From NCBI GenBank assembly GCA_037953745.1, contig JBAKBP010012339.1, positions 1 to 64,000 of the forward strand: a DNA stretch of 64,000 nt. The letters are read 5' to 3'. This document shows, piece by piece, positions 52,629-64,000 of this stretch (positions are counted from its first letter, which is position 1; the number at the start of each line of letters is the position of its first letter). Made by a program: the position numbers and the translations under genes. The stretch is from Lithodes maja (Eukaryota; Arthropoda; Malacostraca; Decapoda; Lithodidae). Below the pieces are notes generated by a model. That model was not told where the DNA came from and did no database searches. It saw only the letters and a list, made by a program, of their open reading frames with translations.

Positions 52629-54590
52629 TAGAACCTCAGAAGCGGGCATTGCAAAGTCGTTGCCGAGAAGAAGGTCGACGCCCTCCACTGGCAGTTTCTC
52701 CACAATCCCGACATCCAATTCACGTGTCACACCATCCACCTCCAACTCCAACCGCACCAGCGGGTATGACCGAGTTGCATTAATACCCTGCACCACTACC
52801 ACCCGAGCCGCATTTATAGGGTAGCCAGTCAAGTTATTCATCAGAGTCTGGGAAGCACCCGTATCACGCAAGACCTCTACTCCATGCTTGCGCCCCGCCC
52901 ACATCACGCAACCCCGTCCTCTATGGTCGCAAAAAACATCCTGAGCAGGGTTCGAGCCTCCCAGGTGCTTTTGCATTGGCTGTGCCTCAGCCTCTGACGA
53001 ACTGCCCCGGGCAAACTCAGAAAACTTCGGAGACACACCAATGTTGCAGGCCAAAGACACAGCTGCTGTAGGTGGTTTGCTAGGACAGACTCTTGCAAAG
53101 TGCCCCTTTTCATGACAATGATAACACTCCAACTCCCCTCTGGGCTTCCCTTGGTACTGGGAAGGGCCCGGCCCCTTCTTAAATGGGACGGTGCTAGTCT
53201 TGTGGTCAGTCTTGGTATCATAGCTCTTGTACTTGTTTGCATAATGTATATCACTAACTCGGGGGGGTGGGGCGTCACGCCCCTTGTTACCTGCCTCACT
53301 ACGCTGGGCAGACCCGCACCCACGAATTAGTGATAGCCGGAGGTCAGCCATCTCAGCTGCCTCCTGTAGAGTTTTAGGGTTCTTTTCTTTAATAGTTAAA
53401 GTCATATCTGCACCAGTACACTTATAAAACTGCTCGAGCAGAAACAGCTCAGTCAACTGTTCGGCCGTCTCAGCTTTCTCAGAACGTGTCCAGTTAGCAA
53501 GTGCATCTTTTAAGTCCCGGGCATGTTCAAGAAAGGTCGCCTCCCTAGTCTTTGTAACACCCCGAAACTTCAATCGATATGTTTCTGGTTGCAACTCGTA
53601 TGCCCGTAGGACAGCTCTCTTCAATTCTGGGTAGTCAATGCAAGACTCTAAAGGCAGTGCATCATAAGCCTTCAGACCCTTACCCGTAAGTCTTGAGGAG
53701 ACCAGAGCTGCCCACTTCTCTTCAGGCCAATTATGCTCCCTACACTTCTTCTCAAAACGATTAAAAAATTCTGTGACTTCAGTTTCACTAAATGCCGGCA
53801 CCAATTTGACTAAGTGGGACAAGGACTGTTCTCTTACTTGGCCCTCACGGCCCATCCGAATCCCTGTCGACTCTGCACGAGTCTTATCTAAATCTATTTG
53901 AGCACAATATTTCTCTGAGTCGTACCTAAGCTCAGCCTCATGCCTCCTGGTCTCATCCTCTTGCCTCCTAACCTCAATCTCATGCCTCCTAGTCTCATTC
54001 TCCTGCTTCCTAGCCTCAGTCTCATGCCTCCTAGTCTCAGCCTCAATCTCCTTCTCATGCCTCCTAGACTCATTCTCCATCTCCTGCTTCCTAGCCTCAT
54101 TCTTCATTTTAGCAAGCTCGAGTTTAAATATCATCTCAGGAGACAGGCCGGAAGAGGGAGCTGCCACTACTGAAGGAGGGGGGGCAAGAACTGGGGAACC
54201 ACCATACGCACCGCCCGAGGGCACTCCAATCTTCCAATGCTCATCCCTCTGTGGGAGAGTGCTAACCTCCGGCAACTGAGTGGACGGCACTGTGGGAGTC
54301 GAGTGAGAGGGGATCTGGGGAGGAACCCCCCCAAACGCCCTCTCCTCCGAAACCCCATGTCGCCCACGCAACACCCAGGAAATCAGCTCCCCCTTGGACA
54401 TCCCTCCTACATTGGATAGACCCAAAACCTTGGCTATCAGGTGCAAGCCATAAACATTCACCCCAGTCAGCCTCTCCTCCGTCACGTGGTACTGCTTACT
54501 CACAAAAAGTCTAGCATCCTCCTCACTAGTTACTAACGGCACCTCCTCAAATAGCATCTCTCGCTCCTCGTCAGTACTAGGGCACGACAT
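52629..54590 (-). pseudogene. Gag-protease polyprotein, copy 3 (frameshifted after protease)
   Basis: ATG 54590. The charged helix is much longer than in the other copies (53928-54104, 59 residues of RRHE/RKQE heptads). SCAN-like capsid region, CCHC knuckle and DTGAS protease are intact. The frame is lost at a 4-G run (52625-52628, plus strand; 3 in the other copies), right after the protease LLLGNDF block, and ends at about 52593. A second extra base lies at about 52596. Confidence 0.87.
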
Positions 54591-54804
54591 ACTGAAGTTC
54601 ACCAAAAAATTCTCGAGACAAAAGTGTTAAACTCCCTTATGCAAGCACTAATTACTAAATTAACTGGAGTCTCTTAAATGCTCTCCTAATTGCCTTACAA
54701 CAAAAAATATTCTTCAATATGTACGCTAAAGTACGAACAAACAAATGTTGTACAACTCTGCAAAAAATTATACTGTTCACAAAATCCTAAGCAAGGTCGC
54801 CATT
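54591..54804 (-). other. 5' leader and PBS, copy 3
   Basis: GGTCGCCA on the plus strand at 54795-54802 is the PBS; AT-rich leader. Confidence 0.7.
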
Positions 54805-56645
54805 TGTTACGACCGGGCACTCGGGTACACTAGGGCTCTTACACAGGACTCGAGTATGGCTCGCTGCCACAACGGAAACACACGATCCCAACCCCAGAGT
54901 ACTGCCAGCCGAACAAAAAACGCCACTACCCTCCAGAGTTCTATCTGCTATAACGGGGTATACAAGAACTCGGTACTAGCGTTTCACACAACAGACTAAT
55001 AACAAGACGGGAGTTATCTAGTCTGGTCAACAATCAAACAAAGAAGAAAGTACTACAACACTAAAGAATAGTGTTGGCCGAAGCCGAAGTAATCCACCCT
55101 TGAACTAAGAACTTAAGAAGTCCTCCACCCTCTACTTCGGATCGGCACTATTACGTTACGTTAAACAATAGTCCTCGAGCATCAAGCAAGGAATCTTCTG
55201 ATAAGTTAGATGCTTCTCGAATACTCATAAGAAGTAAGTATCGGATTTTGAACAGCAATTTAATGAATAACTCACTGGTAATTAAAGGCTTTAAATTGAC
55301 ATAAGAAGAATTATAAGAATAAGCAATAGGATATGGCAAACATTAAGAAGAAGTACTCCGACAATGCACTAGCAATAGCCTACTAAGATTGTGCTCGTGG
55401 GCCACTAATCTCTGAAGTAGCTAAGCGTGCCACACATGAAATCAATAGTGCTTAAACAATAATATACATAAGGAGAAGCTTCAATACTATACTGTATCTG
55501 CTGGTCGAGCAAAGTCTAGCTGGGATATCTAAGGTTAGGAGACAATGGCTGAGCAAGCGGCTCGTAGCCTAGCGAGGTCCTTAAGACTGTGCGGCCAAAT
55601 TACGGTAATTGACGGGATGCTCTCTTGAGAGATCCAGATCACTAGTATCTGGTTCTCTCCTGGCGATCCTCTCAAAGTCAAGCAAATGAGATAGCACAGT
55701 GTTGGGTGGCACAGGCAAAAGCCCTCACTCGCAACACAGTGCTAAACTCCCACGGTACACAGTCAGAAAGACCACCTAGGCGTTCCACGTCTCCGTTGCA
55801 ATTGTACTGGTTCAACCGCAACCTAGTACTCATAGGAAATCACAACTCAGAAACCCTATCCCAGTCTAGCATTGCCTAAACCAGCAGAAAACAGGAACAT
55901 GAATAATCGCACACAGGGAAATGCATATACGAGTGCAACAAACATCAATCAATCCTATTCTAGTTAACCCTTCCAAAAATAGGCTATCTAACAGGCACTT
56001 ATCTCGTGAGAACTCAAGCGATAATACTTTGGCTGACTAAATCTGCACCAAAGGGGTCATGGAGGTTAAACAGGGACGAGAAGAGTAGAAGATAGGCTGT
56101 TCAGAGAGTAGAGAAAGTTCACATCAGTCGGAAGAATATGGATAGTTGCAAGGGATATGAGAGGTCGCTTTGCCTGATGAGTTCTGAAGAATTGTGGCGA
56201 GGACCTCTCTTTTTATACTCGGCCCTGTAGCGAGCATATCGCCAACACTAAGGACCGCCCACTGGCAATCATGACGTCATATTCTCTCTCAATCTGGGAT
56301 CGACAAAGAACTTCCCACGCGCTGAAAGGGAGGAAGGGAGGAGGGAATTAGGCCTACCGGCCCGCGTGGCGCACTCACTGACCCCCCGCCACGTAATATC
56401 TCTCCTCTCATCATTACATACAAGTCCCACACACAATACTTATATCTAAAGATATAAAATAGAACTCGTTGACTTAGAAGAAAACAAAATACATAATGAT
56501 AATACTTATAGTACAACGGTTCACATAAACTGAGTTAGGAAACTCTACACAGACTACAGCCAAAGTTCCTGCCCTGACGATCCTAGCGAGAGTGGGGCCT
56601 GACTGGGCGTTCTGTACAGCATGCTCATACTCGACATGCGTCACA
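54805..56645 (-). repeat. 5' LTR, short Gypsy copy 3
   Basis: 1,841 bp. TATA (minus) at 56209-56217. Confidence 0.92.
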
Positions 56646-56649
56646 TTAT

Positions 56650-57322
56650 GTATGTTATTGTTTATGCACTATTGATTTCATGTGTGGCACGCTTAGCTAC
56701 TTTAGAGATTAGTGGCCCACGAGCACAATCCTAGTAGGCTATTGTCAGTGCATTGTCGGAGTACTTCTTCTTAATGTTTGCCATTTACTATTGTCTATTC
56801 TTATAATTCTTCTTATGTCAATTTAAAGCCTTTAATATTAGTTAATTGCCAGTGTGTTACTTATTGAATTGCTGTTCAAAATCCGATACTTACTTCCTAC
56901 GAGTATTCGAGAAGCATCTAACTTTATCAGAAGATTCCTTGCTTGATGCTCGAGGACTATTGTTTAACGTAACGTAATAGTGCCGATCCGAAGTAGAGGG
57001 TGGAGGACTTCTTAAGTTCTTAGTCAAGGGTGGATTACTTCGGCTTCGGCCAACACTATTCTTTAGTGTTGTAGTACTTTCTTCTTTGTTTGATTGTTGA
57101 CCAGACTAGATAACTCCCGTCTTGTTATTAGTCTGTTGTGTGAAACGCTAGTACCGAGTTCTTGTATACCCCGTTATAGCAGATATAACTCTGGAGGGTA
57201 GTGGCGTTTTTTGTTCGGCTGGCAGTACTCTGGGGTTGGGATCGTGTGTTTCCGTTGTGGCAGCGAGCCATACTCGAGTCCTGTGTAAGAGCCCTAGTGT
57301 ACCCGAGTGCCCGGTCGTAACA
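56650..57322 (+). repeat. 3' LTR of copy 2, remaining part
   Basis: Resumes after TTAT and ends GTCGTAACA. Diverged from the 5' LTR, for example around 56785-56800 and 56832-56870. Confidence 0.9.
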
Positions 57323-60300
57323 ATACATTATTATGGATTGAGACAACTAGCCAACCATCGTCTCATTACTAAATCCATTATATAAGGTAGGCTATACATT
57401 ATAATAGATTGAGACAACTAGCCAACCATCGTCTCATTACTAAATCCATGCTATAAGGTAGGCGATACATAATTATGGATTGAGACAACTAGCCAACCAT
57501 CGTCTCATTACTAAATCCCTGCTATAAGGTACGCTATACATTATTATGGATTGAGACAACTAGCCAACCATCGTTTCATTACTAAATCCATGCTATAAGG
57601 TAGGCTATACATTATTATGGATTGAGACAACTAACCAACCATCGGCTCATTACTAAATCCATGCTATAAGGTAGGCTATACATTATTATGGATTGAGACA
57701 ACTAGCCAACCATCGTCTCATTACTAAATCCATGCTATAAGGTAGGCTACACATTATTATGGATTGAGACAACTAGCCAACCATCGTCTCATTACTAAAT
57801 CCATGCTATAAGGTAGGCTACACATTATTATGGATTGAGATAACTAGCCAACCATCGTCTCATTACTAAATCCATGCTATAAGGTAGGCTATACATTATT
57901 ATGGATTGAGACAACTAGCCAACCATCGGCTCATTACTAAATCCATGCTATAAGGTAGGCTATACATTATTATGGATTGAGACAACTAGCCAACCGTCGT
58001 CTCATTACTAAATCCCTGCTATAAGGTACGCTATACATTATTATGGATTAAGACAACTAGCCAACCATCGTCTCATTACTAAATCCATGCTATAAGGTAG
58101 GCTATACATTATTATGGATTGAGACAACTAGCCAACCATCGTCTCATTACTAAATCCATGCTATAAGGTAGGCTATACATTATTATGGATTGAGACAACT
58201 AGCCAATCATCGGCTCATTACTAAATCCATGCTATAATGTAGGCTATACATTATTATGGATTGAGACAACTAGCCAACCATCGGCTCATTACTAAATCCA
58301 TGTTATAGGGTAGGCTATACATTATTATGGATTGAGACAACTAGCCAACCATCGGCTCATTACTAAATCCATGCTAAAAGGTAGGCTATACATTATTATG
58401 GATTGAGACAACTAGCCAACCATCGTCTCATTACTAAATCCATGCTATAAGGTAGGCTATACATTATTATGGATTGAGACAACATGCCAACCATCGTCTC
58501 ATTACTAAATCCATGCTATAAGGTAGGCTATACATTATTATGGATTGAGACAATTAGCCAACCATTGGCTCATTACTAAATCCATGCTATAAGGTAGGCT
58601 ATACATTTTTATGGATTGAGACAACTAGCCACCCATCGTCTCATTACTAAATCCATGCTATAAGGTAGGCGATACATTATTATGGATTGAGACAACTAGC
58701 CAACCATCGTCTCAATACTAAATCCATGCTATAAGGTAGGCTATACATTATTATGGATTGAGACAACTAGCCAACCATCGTCTCATTACTAAATCCATGC
58801 TATAAGGTAGGCTATACATTATTATGGATTGAGACAACTAGCCAATCATTGTCTCATTACTAAATCCATGCTATAAGGTAGGCTACACATTACTATGGAT
58901 TGAGACAACTAGCCAACCATCGGCTCATTACTAAATCCATGCTATAAGGTAGGCTATACATTATTATGGATCAAGACAATTAGCCAACCATTGTCTCATT
59001 ACTAAATCCATGCTATAAGGTAGGCTATACATTATTATGGATTGAGACAACTAGCCAACCATCGTCTCATTACTAAATCCATGCTAAAAGGTAGGCTATA
59101 CATTATTATGGATTGAGACAACTAGCCAACCATCGGCTTCATTACTAAATCCATGCTATAAGGTAGGCTATACATTATTATGGATTGAGACAACTAGCCA
59201 ACCATCATCTCATTACTAAATCCATGCTATATGGTAGGCTGTACATTATTATGGATTGAGACAACTAGCCAACCTTCGGCTCATTACTAAATCCATGCAA
59301 TAAGGTAGGCTATACATTATTATGGATTGCGACAACTAGTCAACCATCGTCTCATTACTAAATCCATGCTATAAGGTAGGCTATGTATTATTATGGGTTG
59401 AGACAACGTGCCAACCATCGTCTCATTACTAAATCCATGCTATAAGGTAGGCTATACATTATTATGGATTGAGACAATTAGCCAACCATTGGCTCATTAC
59501 AAAATCAATGCTATAAGGTAGGCTATACATTATTATGGATTGAGACAACTAGCCAACCATCGTCTCATTACTAAATCCATGCTATAAGGTAGGCTATACG
59601 TTATTATGGATTGAGACAACTAGCCAACCATCGGCTCATTACTAAATCCATGCTATAAGGTAGGCTATACATTATTATGGATTGAGACAACTAGCCAACC
59701 ATCGTCTCATTACTAATTCCTTGCTATAAGGTAGGCTATACATTATTATGGATTGAGACAACTAGCCAACCATCGTCTCATTACTAAATCCATGCTATAA
59801 GGTAAGCTATACATTATTATGGATTGAGACAACTAGCCAACCATCGTCTCATTACTAAATCCATGCTATAAGGTAGGCTATACATTATTATGGATTGAGA
59901 CAACTAGCCAACTATCGACTCATTACTAAATCCATGCTATAAGGTATGCTATACATTATTTTGGATTGAGACAACTAGCCAACCATCGTCTCATTACTAA
60001 ATCCATGCTATAAGGTAGGCTATACATTATTATGGATTGAGACAATTAGCCAACCATCGTCTCATTACTAAATCCATGCTATAAGGTAGGCTATACATTA
60101 TTATGGATTGAGACAACTAGCCAACCATCGTTTCATTACTAAATCCATGCTATAAGGTAGGCTATACATCATTATGGATTGAGACAACTAGCCAACCATC
60201 GTCTCATTACTAAATCCATGCTATATGGTAGGCTATACATTATTATGGATTGAGACAACTAGCCAACCATCGTCTCATTACTAAATCCCTGCTATAAGGT

Positions 60301-63300
60301 AGGCTATACATTATTATGGATTGAGACAACTAGCCAACCATCGTCTCATTACTAAATCCATGCTATAAGGTAGGCTATACATTATTATGGATTGAGACAA
60401 CTAGCCAACCATCGGCTCATTACTAAATCCATTATATAAGGTAGGCTATACATTATAATAGATTGAGACAACTAGCCAACCATCGTCTCATTACTAAATC
60501 CATGCTATAAGGTAGGCGATACATTATTATGGATTGAGACAACTAGCCAACCATCGTCTCATTACTAAATCCCTGCTATAAGGTACGCTATACATTATTA
60601 TGGATTGAGACAACTAGCCAACCATCGTTTCATTACTAAATCCATGCTATAAGGTAGGCTATACATTATTATGGATTGAGACAACTAACCAACCATCGGC
60701 TCATTACTAAATCCATGCTATAAGGTAGGCTATACATTATTATGGATTGAGACAACTAGCCAACCATCGTCTCATTACTAAATCCATGCTATAAGGTAGG
60801 CTACACATTATTATGGATTGAGACAACTAGCCAACCATCGTCTCATTACAAAATCCATGCTATAAGGTAGGCTACACATTATTATGGATTGAGATAACTA
60901 GCCAACCATCGTCTCATTACTAAATCCATGCTATAAGGTAGGCTATACATTATTATGGATTGAGACAACTAGCCAACCATCGTCTCATTACTAAATCCAT
61001 GCTATAAGGTAGGCTATACATTATTATGGATTTAAACAACTAGCCAACCATTGTCTCATTACTAAATCCATGCTATAAGGTAGGCCATACATTATTATGG
61101 ATTGAGACAACTAGCCAATCATCGGCTCATTACTAAATCCATGCTATAATGTAGGCTATACATTATTATGGATTGAGACAACTAGCCAACCATCGGCTCA
61201 TTACTAAATCCATGTTATAGGGTAGGCTATACATTATTATGGATTGAGACAACTAGCCAACCATCGGCTCATTACTAAATCCATGCTATAAGGTAGGCTA
61301 TACATTATTATGGATTGAGACAACTAGCCAACCATCGTCTCATTACTAAATCCATGCTATAAGGTAGGCTATACATTATTATGGATTGAGACAACATGCC
61401 AACCATCGTCTCATTACTAAATCCATGCTATAAGGTAGGCTATACATTATTATGGATTGAGACAATTAGCCAACCATTGGCTCATTACTAAATCCATGCT
61501 ATAAGGTAGGCTATACATTTTTATGGATTGAGACAACTAGCCACCCATCGTCTCATTACTAAATCCATGCTATAAGGTAGGCGATACATTATTATGGATT
61601 GAGACAACTAGCCAACCATCGTCTCAATACTAAATCCATGCTATAAGGTAGGCTATACATTATTATGGATTGAGACAACTAGCCAACCATCGTCTCATTA
61701 CTAAATCCATGCTATAAGGTAGGCTATACATTATTATGGATTGAGACAACTAGCCAATCATTGTCTCATTACTAAATCCATGCTATAAGGTAGGCTACAC
61801 ATTACTATGGATTGAGACAACTAGCCAACCATCGGCTCATTACTAAATCCATGCTATAAGGTAGGCTATACATTATTATGGATCAAGACAATTAGCCAAC
61901 CATTGTCTCATTACTAAATCCATGCTATAAGGTAGGCTATACATTATTATGGATTGAGACAACTAGCCAACCATCGTCTCATTACTAAATCCATGCTAAA
62001 AGGTAGGCTATACATTATTATGGATTGAGACAACTAGCCAACCATCGGCTTCATTACTAAATCCATGCTATAAGGTAGGCTATACATTATTATGGATTGA
62101 GACAACTAGCCTACCATCGTTTCATTACTAAATCCATGCTATAAGGTAGGCTATACATTATTATGGATTGAGACAACTAGCCAACCATCGTCTCATTACT
62201 AAATCCATGCTATAAGGTAGGCTATACATTATTATGGATTGAGACAACTAGCCAACCATCATCTCATTACTAAATCCATGCTATATGGTAGGCTGTACAT
62301 TATTATGGATTGAGACAACTAGCCAACCTTCGGCTCATTACTAAATCCATGCAATAAGGTAGGCTATACATTATTATGGATTGCGACAACTAGTCAACCA
62401 TCGTCTCATTACTAAATCCATGCTATAAGGTAGGCTATGTATTATTATGGGATGAGACAACGTGCCAACCATCGTCTCATTACTAAATCCATGCTATAAG
62501 GTAGGCTATACATTATTATGGATTGAGACAATTAGCCAACCATTGGCTCATTACAAAATCAATGCTATAAGGTAGGCTATACATTATTATGGATTGAGAC
62601 AACTAGCCAACCATCGTCTCATTACTAAATCCATGCTATAAGGTAGGCTATACGTTATTATGGATTGAGACAACTAGCCAACCATCGGCTCATTACTAAA
62701 TCCATGCTATAAGGTAGGCTATACATTATTATGGATTGAGACAACTAGCCAACCATCGTCTCATTACTAATTCCTTGCTATAAGGTAGGCTATACATTAT
62801 TATGGATTGAGACAACTAGCCAACCATCGTCTCATTACTAAATCCATGCTATAAGGTAAGCTATACATTATTATGGATTGAGACAACTAGCCAACCATCG
62901 TCTCATTACTAAATCCATGCTATAAGGTAGGCTATACATTATTATGGATTGAGACAACTAGCCAACTATCGGCTCATTACTAAATCCATGCTATAAGGTA
63001 TGCTATACATTATTTTGGATTGAGACAACTAGCCAACCATCGTCTCATTACTAAATCCATGCTATAAGGTAGGCTATACATTATTATGGATTGAGACAAT
63101 TAGCCAACCATCGTCTCATTACTAAATCCATGCTATAAGGTAGGCTATACATTATTATGGATTGAGACAACTAGCCAACCATCGTCTCATTACTAAATCC
63201 ATGCTATAAGGTAGGCTATACATCATTATGGATTGAGACAACTAGCCAACCATCGTCTCATTACTAAATCCATGCTATATGGTAGGCTATACATTATTAT

Positions 63301-64000
63301 GGATTGAGACAACTAGCCAACCATCGTCTCATTACTAAATCCCTGCTATAAGGTAGGCTATACATTATTATGGATTGAGACAACTAGCCAACCATCGTCT
63401 CATTACTAAATCCATGCTATAAGGTAGGCTATACATTATTATGGATTGAGACAACTAGCCAACCATCGGCTCATTACTAAATCCATGCTATAAGGTAGGC
63501 TATACATTATTATGGATTGAGACAACTAGCCAACCATCGTCTCATTACTAAATCCATGCTATAAGGTAGGCTATACATTATTATGGATTGAGACAACTAG
63601 CCAACCATCGTCTCATTATTAAATCCCTGCTATAAGGTACGCTATACATTATTATGGATTGAGACAACTAGCCAACCATCGTCTCATTACTAAATCCATG
63701 CTATAACGTAGGCTATACATTATTATGGATTGAGACAACTAGCCAACCATATTCTCATTACTAAATCCATGCTATAAGATAGGCTATACATTATTATGGA
63801 TTGAGACAACTAGCCAACCATCGTCTCATTACTAAATCCATGCTATAAGGTAGGCTAAATATGATTATGGATTGAGACAACTAGCCAACCATCGTCTCAT
63901 TACTAAATCCATGCTATAAGGTAGGCTATACATTATTATGGATTGAGACAACGTGCCAACCATCGTCTCATTACTAAATCCATGCTATAAGGTAGGCTAT
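57323..64000. repeat. 71-bp satellite array, about 94 monomers, with a 3,054-bp higher-order repeat
   Basis: Monomer begins ATACATTATTATGGATTGAG and ends AAGGTAGGCT. It runs from the LTR end to the window edge and continues outside. Variant monomers recur 3,054 bp apart (57377/60431, 59381/62435, 60167/63221), which is 43 monomers plus 1 bp. About 2.2 higher-order units are visible; the third is more diverged. The monomer contains inverted segments (ATGGATT...AATCCAT and GAGAC...GTCTC). Confidence 0.95.

Larger units (their letters stand above)
48403..56645 (-). mobile_element. Short non-autonomous Gypsy, copy 3 (nested, TSD TTAT)
   Basis: 8,243 bp on the minus strand, flanked by TTAT (48399-48402 and 56646-56649), inserted in the 3' LTR of copy 2. 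LTRs 48403-50242 (1,840 bp) and 54805-56645 (1,841 bp) differ at about three places by eye (one missing C near 50193, T/A near 50049/56451, A/G near 49171/55573), so it is young. PBS (GGTCGCCA, 54795-54802) and PPT (50243-50258) are intact. Confidence 0.93.
40895..57322 (+). mobile_element. Short non-autonomous Gypsy, copy 2, interrupted by copy 3
   Basis: 5' LTR 40895-42741, interior 42742-47215, 3' LTR 47216-48402 plus 56650-57322. Same internal layout as copy 1. No TSD: GGGA on the left, ATAC on the right. Flanks are two different tandem arrays. The LTRs of this copy differ from each other far more than those of copies 1 and 3. Confidence 0.9.

Noticed and set aside
54745..54999. 84-codon frame spanning the LTR/leader junction, antisense to Gag, repeated in each copy (18649, 42547, 54745).
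   Set aside because: It follows LTR sequence conservation and crosses the PBS. Nothing indicates coding.
57323..64000. Could the regular repeats be a CRISPR array?
   Set aside because: The whole 71-bp unit repeats, with no unique spacers, in a eukaryotic TE-rich context. It is a satellite.

Overview
The window is eukaryotic repeat DNA. I find no host gene, no bacterial-style operon and no rRNA. Almost every base that can be assigned belongs to a transposable element or a tandem array: CR1-type and RTE-type LINEs, tRNA-derived SINEs, a mariner-like relic, Gypsy-type LTR elements, one large TIR DNA element, minisatellites and a satellite. The mix, together with a tRNA-SINE body resembling one I know to be abundant in decapods, suggests an arthropod, most likely a decapod crustacean. 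That assignment is inference from repeat content only.

Layout. 1-662: transposase relic. 921-4699: CR1-like LINE (+) with an SGNH-esterase ORF1 and an endonuclease/reverse transcriptase ORF2. 4700-8550: small retroposons, tRNA-like SINE heads, foldback/MITE sequence and microsatellites. 8555-25928: a Gypsy element (minus strand, 4-bp TSD CTGC) whose pol order is protease-integrase-RT-RNase H, the Gmr1-like arrangement. Its 5' LTR is split by a second, shorter Gypsy element (17002-25147, plus strand, TSD CTAG). 26305-29863: broken CR1-like LINE (-). 30231-32057: RTE-like LINE fragment (+). 32058-37641: TIR element carrying one gene of about 1,545 codons (minus), with a FEN1/XPG-like nuclease region and Cys/His zinc modules. 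37642-39490: a different CR1-like LINE (-), 3'-truncated. 39491-40894: AT-rich, purine-rich and 36-bp tandem repeats. 40895-57322: second copy of the short Gypsy family (+), with a third copy (-, 48403-56645, TSD TTAT) nested in its 3' LTR. 57323-64000: a 71-bp satellite with a 43-monomer (3,054 bp) higher-order repeat.

How the parts relate. The three short Gypsy copies share the same deletion and rearrangement pattern. Gag and protease are kept; integrase, the RT catalytic core and most of RNase H are gone; the PBS, PPT and LTRs are intact. They look like a non-autonomous family copied with help from an autonomous relative. The outer Gmr1-like element shares their PBS, PPT and LTR termini, and is itself broken (changed RT catalytic box and a frameshift). 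The two best candidates for something undescribed are the FEN1-like TIR element and this gag-protease-only Gypsy family.
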